From NCBI GenBank assembly GCA_937928045.1, contig CALFWO010000017.1, positions 153,635 to 217,634 on the forward strand: 64,000 nt of DNA, written 5' to 3'. Origin of the DNA: an uncultured Saprospiraceae bacterium. GTDB taxonomy: Bacteria; Bacteroidota; Bacteroidia; Chitinophagales; Saprospiraceae. Below, piece by piece: positions 46,835 to 55,260 of this stretch; position 1 is the stretch's first letter; each line of letters starts with the position of its first letter. The notes under the pieces are model-generated. The model saw only the letters and a program-made list of their open reading frames with translations. It was not told the DNA's origin and searched no databases. Position numbers and translations under genes: made by a program.

Positions 46835-46993
46835 ATGTCATTTACACATCGCCATCGACACAAAACACGTCGGGAAAAATTAAGCAAGACCAATCGAAAT
46901 CTTAAGGTCACCTTTTTCTTTGCATTGATTTTCTTGGCCATTCTAGCCTTTATGTTTAGAGTAAGGATTTGGGATTGGTTGAGGTATCTTTAG
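46835..46993 (+). CDS. 52-residue membrane protein coupled to rsgA
   Basis: ATG starts on the base after the rsgA stop codon, and the frame is open for 52 codons to TAG. The N-terminal 24 residues are strongly basic (THRHRHKTRREKLSKTNRNL), followed by one hydrophobic span (VTFFFALIFLAILAFMF) and a short basic, Trp-containing tail. The positive-inside rule places the N-terminus in the cytosol. Its position directly behind rsgA and its coherent membrane-protein plan argue that it is real. Function unknown; small basic membrane proteins could bind rRNA or ribosomes, but that is a guess. Confidence 0.72.
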   Translation: MSFTHRHRHKTRREKLSKTNRNLKVTFFFALIFLAILAFMFRVRIWDWLRYL

Positions 46994-47094
46994 TTGAATT
47001 GTTAAATGTGTACTTAATTGAATGATGACTTACAATTACTGCATGAAACAATGTCTAAGAAGAAAATTATGTCCAAAAGAATTTTAGTACTACG

Positions 47095-48192
47095 GTGAAA
47101 AAGTATGTAACAATTCTATCAATTATTATTTTTTGTTCTAAGCTAAGCATTGGTCAAAAAAGGCCGTTTTTAGAATTAGACCTAGGTTCTGAGTTGCTCT
47201 TGGGTAGTTATCCTTATTTAATGGGAATGACAAAGTTAAACTATAATTTTTCATTTTTTACAGCATATGCGAGCTACTCTAGAGAATTATTTTCGCCTTC
47301 TGGAGATGTAACGCTTTATAGTGGTTTGCGACCTGAGTTTTATCCTGATCCTATTTTAAAAAGGCAATTAAGAAATTATTCGATTCTTAGTACTGGGTTG
47401 CTTGGGAACTTTAGATTTAAAAATGTTAAAGGTTTTCTTGGAGTCGGTATATATAGAGAATACTTTGGTGGAATCCTCGAAAGTAAATCTGAAAAAGAAA
47501 TCGTTTTTGGATACCAAATTGACAAATTGGTTTTTACTGTTAGGCGATTAAATCCATTTAGTTTTCTAAAAAGAAATCTTCTAAGTATTTCTTATCGCTT
47601 GCCAATAATTAAGAGAAAATCAAATTTTTATCAGAAGAAAAGAGTTAAACCCATTTCTTTAGATCAACGTTTATTTAGAATTGCGATCTACACTGAATTT
47701 AATATTCCAATTAGTGCTAAATATAGATCTTGGAGATATGCTAAAGGGTTGACTGTCGGATATTATTTAGCAAATAAATTTCATTTTTTCGCCAACGCTA
47801 GTGTATATAGAATTCGGGGACATGGTGGGGATGAATTAGAATTTGCTCAAGATTCGTTTGGAAGGGTCTTTGAATCACAACGATTGAGTCATGTCAGTAA
47901 TTATGGTATTGGCGTGAATAAAGTCAGCAAGTTTAAAGGCGATAATGTTTTTTGGGAATACGGGGTAGGTCTTAATTTGCTGAAGTATAATGGACCTAGA
48001 TTTGAAATCGAAGAAGGTTCAAATAGTTTCGAAGAGGTAAAATTATCAACCATAGCTTTAAGCACCCAAGCTCAGTTAACATATGGTCCATTTTCAAATG
48101 GAGTCCAATTAAGTATACCAGTTTCTGAATTAAGTCCAATGGTCAATGTCTATTGGAGTATAGGTTTGAATTTTAAAAGAAAGAAGAAATAA
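47095..48192 (+). CDS. Outer-membrane-like protein of unknown function
   Basis: 365 residues starting at GTG, chosen because it begins a signal peptide (KKYVTILSIIIFCSKLSIGQ) and no ATG is available upstream; the next Met would remove it. The mature protein has many alternating aromatic strands (FFTAYASYSRELFSPSGDVT, ANKFHFFANASVYRIRGHGG) and ends with SIGLNFKRKKK, in the manner of a beta-barrel or outer-membrane-associated protein. I do not recognise the family. It lies between rsgA and the convergent LAS peptidase, with only 4 bp to the latter. Confidence 0.68.
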   Translation: MKKYVTILSIIIFCSKLSIGQKRPFLELDLGSELLLGSYPYLMGMTKLNYNFSFFTAYASYSRELFSPSGDVTLYSGLRPEFYPDPILKRQLRNYSILSTGLLGNFRFKNVKGFLGVGIYREYFGGILESKSEKEIVFGYQIDKLVFTVRRLNPFSFLKRNLLSISYRLPIIKRKSNFYQKKRVKPISLDQRLFRIAIYTEFNIPISAKYRSWRYAKGLTVGYYLANKFHFFANASVYRIRGHGGDELEFAQDSFGRVFESQRLSHVSNYGIGVNKVSKFKGDNVFWEYGVGLNLLKYNGPRFEIEEGSNSFEEVKLSTIALSTQAQLTYGPFSNGVQLSIPVSELSPMVNVYWSIGLNFKRKKK

Positions 48193-48196
48193 AATT

Positions 48197-49171
48197 CTAC
48201 TTCCGCACCGCAAAATCCACATGATAATGATCATCATGTCTCCAAGCCACTTGCTTCTTACTAAATGGCAAAGATTTAATTTTAGACCAGACAGATGTCT
48301 TTCTTAAATGTCTTCTAAGTGTAGGATCGAAAATTACCTTTTCTATGATTAGTCCATTTTTCTTGGCGGCCTTTTTTAAGGCATATAAATGTTGAGCAGT
48401 CGCCTCAAAATCCATTTGATATTTATCTGTTTCTCCTTGCTCATCGAATTCTAATTGGTAGCCCCAGAGATTAAATATATTATTTCTTGAAAAGGACTTT
48501 TCGTATTTCAAATATGGCGTCATGAAATCTACTGAGGTACCTTTCTGATGTGTTCGATGTGGTAAAAAATCTCCGCCGTTTTTCCATCCAATTTCTCCTA
48601 AGACATAGTTTGTATTTGGACTCGTTGATTCACAGATTTCATAAGCATCTAAAATGGTGCTTCGAACTTTATCATTGGCAAAGGTTCTTCCTGCGAGGTA
48701 TAGCGCAAAAGAATATGTTGAGAAATTGTCCCCGCGATAGTTGACGCGTTTGCCGGAAGATAATGACCCATTGGCAATGTGTCCTTGGCTTATTGATGAA
48801 ACGGGTTTTTCCCCTAATAATAAGAGGTCAGGGAAAATAAATAAAACCAAAAGCAATATGGCTATTGTGCCGATTATTTTGCGATGCCAGTTTCTAGTTT
48901 TTCGAAAAATATATGCGACAATTCTGGCGAGTAATAAAAACCAAAATAGAACGACCCATTTCAGATATTGATAAGGTAATATTGCGGACAGTGGAAGTGT
49001 CATGTACCTTTTTAAATCTGCCGTTAGTCGATCAGCATCCAGGTGCATGTACTCCGAGAAAATAAAAGTTTTACTCAGTTCGAGATTGATAATTGGGATT
49101 AAAAAAAACATTACGGTTGCCATGCCGCCTAGTGCAAAAACTTTCCATTCGCTTTTTAGTAATTCTTTCAA
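48197..49171 (-). CDS. Membrane-anchored MepA-like (LAS) murein endopeptidase
   Basis: 324 residues. The first 120 residues hold three predicted membrane spans (about 11-30, 68-88 and 99-119). The C-terminal domain carries the LAS metallopeptidase signature of penicillin-insensitive murein endopeptidases: LPHRTHQKGTSVDFMTP with His205, His208 and Asp215, and RHDDHYHVDF with His312, His315 and His317. MepA cleaves D-Ala-mDAP crosslinks in peptidoglycan. MepA of E. coli is a soluble periplasmic protein, so the membrane-anchored form is different. It overlaps the stop region of the flippase gene by 4 nt, so they are translationally coupled; a joint role in envelope assembly is inferred. Confidence 0.85.
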   Translation of the reverse strand: MKELLKSEWKVFALGGMATVMFFLIPIINLELSKTFIFSEYMHLDADRLTADLKRYMTLPLSAILPYQYLKWVVLFWFLLLARIVAYIFRKTRNWHRKIIGTIAILLLVLFIFPDLLLLGEKPVSSISQGHIANGSLSSGKRVNYRGDNFSTYSFALYLAGRTFANDKVRSTILDAYEICESTSPNTNYVLGEIGWKNGGDFLPHRTHQKGTSVDFMTPYLKYEKSFSRNNIFNLWGYQLEFDEQGETDKYQMDFEATAQHLYALKKAAKKNGLIIEKVIFDPTLRRHLRKTSVWSKIKSLPFSKKQVAWRHDDHYHVDFAVRK

Positions 49172-50664
49172 TCTGGTTGCGTAAGTGCTCGCAGGAATTT
49201 TTTGTCAGTGAAGTAAATAATTCCCAAGTACATTATTAGTAAAGCGGTATTCACCAACATCTTGAGTGCTAAGTGCATCTCGAATTGCTGATGTAGCAAA
49301 TTTGAGAATAGCAATACCACAATGGCCAGTCCGAGATATTTAGCCATTGCTGCCCAGTTGTATGGTACCTTATAATGTTTTCTTCCAATAATAGTGCCCA
49401 ATACGACCATCAGTAAGTAAGCGCCAACGGTTGTATAAGCTGCTCCCATTATTCCAAATTGAGGAATCAAAAGGATGTTCATCAATATGGTGAAAACAGC
49501 CACTGCTACTGCGATTATCGCACCGTAGTTGGTCTTATTGGTAACCTTGTACCACACAGAAATATTGTAGTACAATCCTAAGAATAAGTAGGCCACTAAA
49601 ATAAGTGGAACGATTCCTAAAGCCGACCAATAACTTGGATCTAAAATATATTTGATGATATCTAAATAAAGACAAATGCTTAGAAAGGCAAAGCTGGCTA
49701 CTAGAATAAAACTTCGAGCCACTGTTGCATAAAGCTCCTTCGCATCTTTTCGGTCAGCATGTTTGAAGAAAAAAGGCTCCGCAGCATAATTAAATGCAGT
49801 GGTGAATAAACTCATCAATATCGCAATCTTGATACACCCAGAGTAAACACCTACCATGTCAATATTCTCCTCATAATTTCCTGGTAAAAAACGAAGCATG
49901 AAATAACGATCAGAGAATTGATTGATCACACCTGCGATTCCAACCAGGACTAAGGGCGCCGAATAAATCATCATAGATTTCCAAAGCGATTTTTCAAACT
50001 TCCAAGGCATTCTTAAATATTGCGGCAATAGTAAAAGCACCACCGCTAAACTGGCAAAGAGATTGGCCAGGAAAAGATAATCCAGAATGAATTCTTTTTG
50101 ATAAATATTACCAAACCAAGCATAGCCCGAATCGATCAATCTTGGACAAAGTTCTAACCAGAGCATAATGATAATGATGGTCAAAACAATATTGATAATC
50201 TTGACCGTGACAAACCACCAAGCTTTATTCTCTAACCTTAGTTTGGCAAAAGGAAGTGCTGCTATGGTATCAAGTCCAACTATGAATGCAAAGTATTGAA
50301 CATACCTGGCATCCTCTGCTCTAGTCAAAAATCCTGCGATTTGCGGTGCGAATAAATAGACCACAAATATCATGATTCCAGTGAAAGCCAAAAGTGGAAT
50401 AGCGCCAGTGCTAAACGCAGTTGCTTTGTATTTCTCTTGACTACCAAATCGAAAAAAGGCGGTCTCCATTCTGAAAGTGAAAATGACCAACAAAATGGCC
50501 GACATACTGTACATCAAAGTATGGATACCGAATTGTCCAGTATCCTCACCAGAAAAAACCCTCGACAGGTATGGCGTTAGAATCAAGTAATTGAGAATTC
50601 TAGTCAGAATATTACTGATTCCATATATAGCGGTGTCGCCAGCCAATGATTTTAGTAGTGACAT
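49168..50664 (-). CDS. Polysaccharide/lipid II-type flippase (oligosaccharide flippase family)
   Basis: 498 residues with about 13-14 predicted membrane spans, as in the MOP superfamily (Wzx, MurJ). Recognisable segments are LAGDTAIYGISNILTRIL at the start, YFMLRFLPGNYEENIDMVGV in the middle and FGIMGAAYTTVGAYLLMVVL later. Such proteins flip lipid-linked sugars across the inner membrane. No glycosyltransferase cluster is adjacent. Instead its start is followed by a peptidoglycan endopeptidase gene overlapping by 4 nt, so the substrate could be a cell-wall or surface sugar lipid (inference). Confidence 0.85.
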   Translation of the reverse strand: MSLLKSLAGDTAIYGISNILTRILNYLILTPYLSRVFSGEDTGQFGIHTLMYSMSAILLVIFTFRMETAFFRFGSQEKYKATAFSTGAIPLLAFTGIMIFVVYLFAPQIAGFLTRAEDARYVQYFAFIVGLDTIAALPFAKLRLENKAWWFVTVKIINIVLTIIIIMLWLELCPRLIDSGYAWFGNIYQKEFILDYLFLANLFASLAVVLLLLPQYLRMPWKFEKSLWKSMMIYSAPLVLVGIAGVINQFSDRYFMLRFLPGNYEENIDMVGVYSGCIKIAILMSLFTTAFNYAAEPFFFKHADRKDAKELYATVARSFILVASFAFLSICLYLDIIKYILDPSYWSALGIVPLILVAYLFLGLYYNISVWYKVTNKTNYGAIIAVAVAVFTILMNILLIPQFGIMGAAYTTVGAYLLMVVLGTIIGRKHYKVPYNWAAMAKYLGLAIVVLLFSNLLHQQFEMHLALKMLVNTALLIMYLGIIYFTDKKFLRALTQPD

Positions 50665-50780
50665 AGTGCTGATTTCAACAGTAAAGGTAATTCTCTTGTA
50701 GTATTTTACTCAAAAACCTAGATAATCTTCCTTTTTGTTACTTCGCTTTGTACTTTCGATCCCTATAAATCGAATATATT

Positions 50781-51827
50781 ATGATAGATATTGCTTTGTT
50801 ATCAAAAATTTGTGAAGTGCCTGGAGCACCTGGATATGAAAAACGAATCAGAGATATGGTACTTCGTGAGATTGAGGGCCTAGCTGATGAGGTGAGTATG
50901 GATGCTATGGGAAATGTGATTGCTGTCAAAAAAGGCCAATCAGATAAGCGTGTGATGGTTGCAGCGCATATGGATGAGATCAGTTTTATTGTGACCCATA
51001 TCGACGACGAAGGATTTGTTCGATTTATTCCTTTAGGCGGATTTGATCCAAAAACTTTGACATCTCAAAGAGTGATCATCCACGGCAAAGAAGATGTGAT
51101 GGGCGTGATGGGTTCAAAGCCAATTCATTTGATGAAGCCAGAAGAAAGAAGCAAGGCGGTTCCAATTGACGAGTATTTTATTGATTGCGGAAGACCAGCA
51201 AAAGAGATAAAAGAATTGGTGTCCGTTGGAAATACCGTGACTCGAGATCGCCAGTTGATCGAAATGGGCGAATGCGTAAATTCGAAATCATTGGACAATC
51301 GAGTTTCTGTTTATATTTTGATAGAAGTATTGAAAGCGTTGAAAGGTAAAACGATTCCGCATGATTTATATGCGGTTTTTACTGTCCAAGAAGAGGTTGG
51401 ACTGCGCGGCGCTATTTCAGCTGCTGGCCATATTGATCCTGACTTTGGATTCGGTCTGGATGTAACCATCGCTTTTGATGTTCCTGGTGCACAAGCGCAT
51501 GAGCATGTTACCAAACTTGGGGGCGGAGCCGCTATCAAAGTGATGGATGGTATGACGATTTCTGATTATAGAATGGTGGACTTCTTAAAGGAGTGTGCCA
51601 CTAGAAACAATATACCTTGGCAATTGGAAATTCTTCCTGCTGGTGGAACGGACACAGCGGGTATTCAGCGATCTGGGCCTAAGGGTGCCATTGCTGGAGC
51701 GATTTCTATTCCATTAAGACACATTCATCAAACGATAGAAATGGCGCACAAGAAAGATGTTCGCGATTGTATTGATTTGTTGGAAAAAGCAATTGTAGAA
51801 TTAGATCAGAAGGATTGGAGCTTTTAG
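50781..51827 (+). CDS. M42-family metallo-aminopeptidase
   Basis: 348 residues, normal for the family. M42 (TET/FrvX) aminopeptidases form large tetrahedral cytosolic complexes that trim peptides, using two metal ions. Motifs are VAAHMDEISFIV with His63 and Asp65, SKSLDNRVS with Asp172, TVQEEVGLRGA with catalytic Glu204 and ligand Glu205, FGLDVTIAFDVPG with the next Asp, and the final RHIHQTIEM with His. All ligands are in place. It is followed by the structured repeat array at 51884-52564. The gene is monocistronic as far as the sequence shows. Confidence 0.95.
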   Translation: MIDIALLSKICEVPGAPGYEKRIRDMVLREIEGLADEVSMDAMGNVIAVKKGQSDKRVMVAAHMDEISFIVTHIDDEGFVRFIPLGGFDPKTLTSQRVIIHGKEDVMGVMGSKPIHLMKPEERSKAVPIDEYFIDCGRPAKEIKELVSVGNTVTRDRQLIEMGECVNSKSLDNRVSVYILIEVLKALKGKTIPHDLYAVFTVQEEVGLRGAISAAGHIDPDFGFGLDVTIAFDVPGAQAHEHVTKLGGGAAIKVMDGMTISDYRMVDFLKECATRNNIPWQLEILPAGGTDTAGIQRSGPKGAIAGAISIPLRHIHQTIEMAHKKDVRDCIDLLEKAIVELDQKDWSF

Positions 51828-51883
51828 AGTTATGGTTTGTGCTTTGAATATATTTTTGGATGTTGTTGAAGTTGGTTGAAAAG

Positions 51884-51928
51884 CGCTGAGTTAAGAAATG
51901 TTGAATTTCAACATTTCTTAACTCAGCG
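51884..51928. repeat. 45-nt near-perfect palindrome
   Basis: Arms of 22 nt (51884-51905 and 51907-51928) are exact reverse complements around one T. The left arm starts CGCTGAGTTAAGAAATG. It directly precedes the first 216-bp unit. No T run follows on either strand, so it is not an ordinary terminator. Confidence 0.92.
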
Positions 51929-52564
51929 ACTGTTGAAATTAGTTGAAATTTGTGTTCAAAAAGACTAGCTTTTTGAACGGTTATGCGCGGGCTCCGCAGT
52001 AATAATCTGATCTGAATTAACTGCGGAGCCGGCGTAATAAATTGGGAGAACATGTTCTACCCAAAGCAAATTTCAACAAACTTCAACGGTAAGTCAGCCT
52101 CAAGCTGACCACCTTTCAACAAATTTCAACTTCTATAAGCTTGGACTGTTGAAATTAGTTGAAATTTGTGTTCAAAAAGAGGAGCTTTTCGAACGGTTAT
52201 ACGCGGGCTCCGCGGGTAATAATCTGATCTGAATTAACTGCGGAGCCGGCGTAAAAAATTGGGAGAACTTGTTCTACCAAATCAAATTTCAACAAACTTC
52301 AACGGTAGGTCAGCCCAAAGCTGACCACCTTTCAACAAATTTCAACTTCTAAAAACTTGGACTGTTGAAATTAGTTGAAATTTGTGTTCAAAAAGACGAG
52401 CTTTTTGAACGGTTATGCGCGGGCTCCGCGGGTAATAATCTGAAATGAATTAACTGCGGAGCCGGCGTAATAAATTGGGAGAACTTGTTCTACCAAAGCA
52501 AATTTCAACAAACTTCAACGGTAAGTCAGCCCAAAGCTGACCACCTTTCAACAAATTTCAACTT
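51929..52564. repeat. Three tandem 216-bp units with nested inverted repeats
   Basis: Units start at 51929, 52145 and 52361 and are about 90 percent or more identical by eye; the third ends at about 52564. Each unit has terminal inverted sequences (GTTGAAATTAGTTGAAA at the left, TTTCAACAAATTTCAAC at the right), a second right-hand copy of the inverted sequence (52067-52087 in unit 1), and internal hairpins GTTCAAAAAG/CTTTTTGAAC, GGCTCCGCAGT/ACTGCGGAGCC, AGAACATGTTCT and GTCAGC/GCTGAC. The GC-rich hairpins stand out from the AT-rich background. It could be a mobile-element-like repeat family or a structured RNA. Confidence 0.92.
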
Positions 52565-52571
52565 AAAAAAA

Positions 52572-53342
52572 TTGACCCCACAAATAAAATATCTAATCGG
52601 AAGTATTCTCCACATTCCGCTTCTCCCAATCTTAGCCATTCAAGGAAAGCGATTAAAAAAGCGTTTTCCAAGATTGCCAGCCGCAAAAGAGCCAATTGGA
52701 AAGACGGTCGGAAGTGATAAAGAAAAAAAGGTATTGATCATTGGCGAAAGTACAATGGCTGGGCTTGGAGTAGAATACCATAAGGATGGATTTGCAGGAT
52801 CCTTTGCAAAGCATTTTACTAAGATCAGTGGGGATAGTATTACTTGGAAAGTTGTTGCGAAATCAGGAATAACTGCGGGAAGATTTAGAGAACGGTACTT
52901 AGAGAAATTGCCGGAGGAAAAACCAGATTTAATTCTAATCGGATTAGGAGCGAATGAAGTATTCGAATTAAATTCTCCGAATCGTTGGAAAATTGATTTT
53001 GCGAATTTATTAATTGATCTATCTGAAAGATATCCAGAAACCAACATGGTTTTATTAAATCTACCACCTGTAGAATCCTTTCCTGGGATTACTGGTTTAA
53101 TGAGATTTACTTTCGGACATTTAATGAACTTGATTCATGAAGTATCGCTCGAGCTAGAAAATTATTTTGAGTATTTGACTTATGCTAAAAGGCGAATAAT
53201 TTTAAGCGATTGGAAGGCGCGCATGCCAACAGTTACAGATGACGGAGATTTTTTCTCGGACGGCGTTCATCCCAATGGAATTACCTATAAAGTTTGGGGA
53301 ATGGAAATTGCAGAATTAGTAAAAGAGAAAAAGTTGTTATAA
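52572..53342 (+). CDS. SGNH/GDSL-family hydrolase
   Basis: About 257 residues from the TTG at 52572. The frame stays open back to another TTG at 52485, which lies inside the third 216-bp repeat, so the true start is uncertain; no ATG is available before the active site. A short hydrophobic N-terminus (KYLIGSILHIPLLPILAIQG) suggests an anchor or signal. SGNH blocks are GESTMAGLG (Ser near residue 60), KSGITAG, GLGANE with Asn, and SDGVHPNG with the catalytic His. These enzymes hydrolyse esters or acetyl groups on lipids or sugars. The repeat array appears to have replaced or abutted the 5' end of the gene, including its promoter. Confidence 0.83.
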   Translation: MTPQIKYLIGSILHIPLLPILAIQGKRLKKRFPRLPAAKEPIGKTVGSDKEKKVLIIGESTMAGLGVEYHKDGFAGSFAKHFTKISGDSITWKVVAKSGITAGRFRERYLEKLPEEKPDLILIGLGANEVFELNSPNRWKIDFANLLIDLSERYPETNMVLLNLPPVESFPGITGLMRFTFGHLMNLIHEVSLELENYFEYLTYAKRRIILSDWKARMPTVTDDGDFFSDGVHPNGITYKVWGMEIAELVKEKKLL

Positions 53343-53403
53343 GTAGTGTTACTCCTTAAACTTTTAACATTTATAAGTAGTCATAAATACCAAAGCTAAT
53401 TGT

Positions 53404-54687
53404 ATGAAGAGTATTATTCTAATTTTTTTAGTTCTCCCTTCAATATTTTTTGCGCAAGACTATTATTTTCCTCCTGAAGATTTTAACAGCTGGGAAAGTA
53501 GTCCATATAGCTGTGATAGTATGGGAAGTGCAGAATTAATTGATTTCGTATTAGAGAAGAATACCAAGGCTTTTATTATTCTAAAAGAAGGCAAAATATT
53601 GATGGAGGTATATTCTGATGACTTTGGAAGAGATTCCGTCTGGTATTGGGCTTCATGTGCGAAAACCATGACCAGCACACTTATTGGTATGGCAGTAAAT
53701 GAAGGCGCACTTAGTATTGATGATCCTACTGAAAATTATTTGGATCAATGGACCTATTGTTCGCAAGAAGCGCAAGCCAAAATATTGATTAAAAATCAAT
53801 TGACAATGACTACTGGTATTGATGAATCAATGAGTTTCGATTGTACCAGCCCATCATGTTTATCTTGTATTAATGAACCAGGATCTCGATGGTTCTATCA
53901 TAATAGTCCTTATACTTTATTATTGGATGTTTATGAATCAGCAATGGGACAAACTGCGAATCAAGGGTTCAATCAACGAATAAGAAATAAAATAGGGATG
54001 AACGGAATATTTCTTCCTGCTACTTTAACAGATAATAAAGTATTTTGGAGTAGAGCGAGGGACATGGCTAGATTTGGTTTGTTGCATTTGGCAAATGGGA
54101 ATTGGAATGGTGAAATAATTTTTAATGCAGAAGGGTATTTCGAAGATGCGAAAAACACCTCACAAAATTTAAATGAAGCTTATGGTTACTTATGGTGGCT
54201 CAACGGAAAAGATAGCTATCATCTTCCTAACTCTGATCTTCAGTTTTCAGGAACAGTTATTCCTTCCGGTCCAGAGGATATGTATATGGCACTTGGGAAA
54301 AATGATCAAAAAATATACATTGTCCCTTCGCAAGACTTAGTTGTGATTCGAATGGGAGAATCAGCAAATGATGTGAATTATGCCCTTTCTAGTTTTGACA
54401 ACGAATTGTGGGAAAAATTAGGACAATTGAATTGCTTATTACCAACTTCAACAACTGATTTGACGAAAAAGGACTGGAAGATCTTTCCAAATCCATCAAC
54501 GGGTTTATTGCATATTAGTGGAAAAGAATTTAATCAATGGCAGCTTAAGAATATACTTGGCCAAGTTGTCCTTTCTGGTATTGATTCAAATGTAAATGTT
54601 TCGGGAATTAAAGCCGGTCAATATATATTGACAATTTATAACAAAGATGAGGAAATTGTTGATGTCCAAAAATTGATAAAGCAATAA
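53404..54687 (+). CDS. Beta-lactamase-fold serine hydrolase with T9SS type A tail
   Basis: 427 residues with a signal peptide ending near IFFAQ. The beta-lactamase/class C domain has the SxxK catalytic motif WASCAKTMTST (Ser84 and Lys87), and RWFYHNSPY supplies the Tyr-x-Asn motif (Tyr165). The C-terminal tail begins WKIFPNPSTGLLHISG and ends QYILTIYNKDEEIVDV, a type A T9SS sorting domain. It is thus an exported esterase or peptidase; the substrate is unknown, and beta-lactam resistance is not implied. It lies 61 nt after the SGNH hydrolase gene, on the same strand. Confidence 0.9.
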   Translation: MKSIILIFLVLPSIFFAQDYYFPPEDFNSWESSPYSCDSMGSAELIDFVLEKNTKAFIILKEGKILMEVYSDDFGRDSVWYWASCAKTMTSTLIGMAVNEGALSIDDPTENYLDQWTYCSQEAQAKILIKNQLTMTTGIDESMSFDCTSPSCLSCINEPGSRWFYHNSPYTLLLDVYESAMGQTANQGFNQRIRNKIGMNGIFLPATLTDNKVFWSRARDMARFGLLHLANGNWNGEIIFNAEGYFEDAKNTSQNLNEAYGYLWWLNGKDSYHLPNSDLQFSGTVIPSGPEDMYMALGKNDQKIYIVPSQDLVVIRMGESANDVNYALSSFDNELWEKLGQLNCLLPTSTTDLTKKDWKIFPNPSTGLLHISGKEFNQWQLKNILGQVVLSGIDSNVNVSGIKAGQYILTIYNKDEEIVDVQKLIKQ

Positions 54688-54750
54688 AGAGTTCCAATTT
54701 TCATATTCGTATTTTAGATCTGGAATTTAAACATAATTCAACAGCTACAA

Positions 54751-55257
54751 ATGGATAAAATAGAAATAGGAAGAAGCCGTTTCAAAACATTTTTATTAAT
54801 TCTAGGAGCAGTTGGTTTTGTAGTAGCAGGTATATTGATGATTAGAACATCTGAGATAGATATGTTTGAAAAATTTATTGGCGGTATTGGTATTTTATTT
54901 TTTGGAGCTGCGATTCCATTAGGCATAAAAAAATTGATTACGAATGAAGTAGCCTTGGAGATTTCACGGAACAATTTGATTCTTGAGCCCAATTCAAACA
55001 AAAAATATGTTTTAGTTTGGAATGAAATTTTAGGATTTGATGTGGTTAAAATTAAAGGTGCAAAAATAATTATTATTGAGATGAATAATCCTCAGAAATG
55101 GATTAACAAAGAAAGCAACCTTGTCAAAAAGAAAATGATGCAGTATAACTATAATAATTATGGAACTCCTTTTAATATTACTGCTGCAGGACTAAGTGTT
55201 TCGCATTCAAAGCTGCTTAGCTCATTGCGAGACTACCACAGTGAAAATAAGTTTTAA
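54751..55257 (+). CDS. Small two-span membrane protein (STM3941-like)
   Basis: 168 residues. Two membrane spans (about 11-32 and 38-60, for example FLLILGAVGFVVAGILM and IGGIGILFFGAAIPLG) are followed by a cytosolic beta-rich domain (about 68-165) with LVWNEILGFDVVKIKG and NITAAGLSVSHSKLLSSL. The plan matches the STM3941-type family of small proteins with a PH-like C-terminal domain; function unknown. It stops 3 bp before the convergent Lrp/AsnC regulator gene. Confidence 0.68.
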   Translation: MDKIEIGRSRFKTFLLILGAVGFVVAGILMIRTSEIDMFEKFIGGIGILFFGAAIPLGIKKLITNEVALEISRNNLILEPNSNKKYVLVWNEILGFDVVKIKGAKIIIIEMNNPQKWINKESNLVKKKMMQYNYNNYGTPFNITAAGLSVSHSKLLSSLRDYHSENKF

Positions 55258-55260
55258 TTT

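Larger units (their letters stand above)
51828..52571. other. Non-coding stretch with palindrome and three-unit structured repeat
   Basis: 744 bp between the M42 gene and the SGNH hydrolase gene. It holds a short degenerate repeat (about 51864-51882), a 45-nt palindrome (51884-51928) and three 216-bp units. I see no convincing protein code: open frames here are short, differ between units, and run in both directions. Confidence 0.7.

Noticed and set aside
51706..52053. Minus-strand open frame across the end of the M42 gene and the first repeat unit
   Set aside because: It overlaps a well-supported gene, is not kept in the same form in the other repeat units, and shows no protein-like pattern.
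51929..52564. CRISPR array
   Set aside because: The repeated unit is 216 bp and almost entirely conserved; there are no variable spacers between short repeats and no cas genes.
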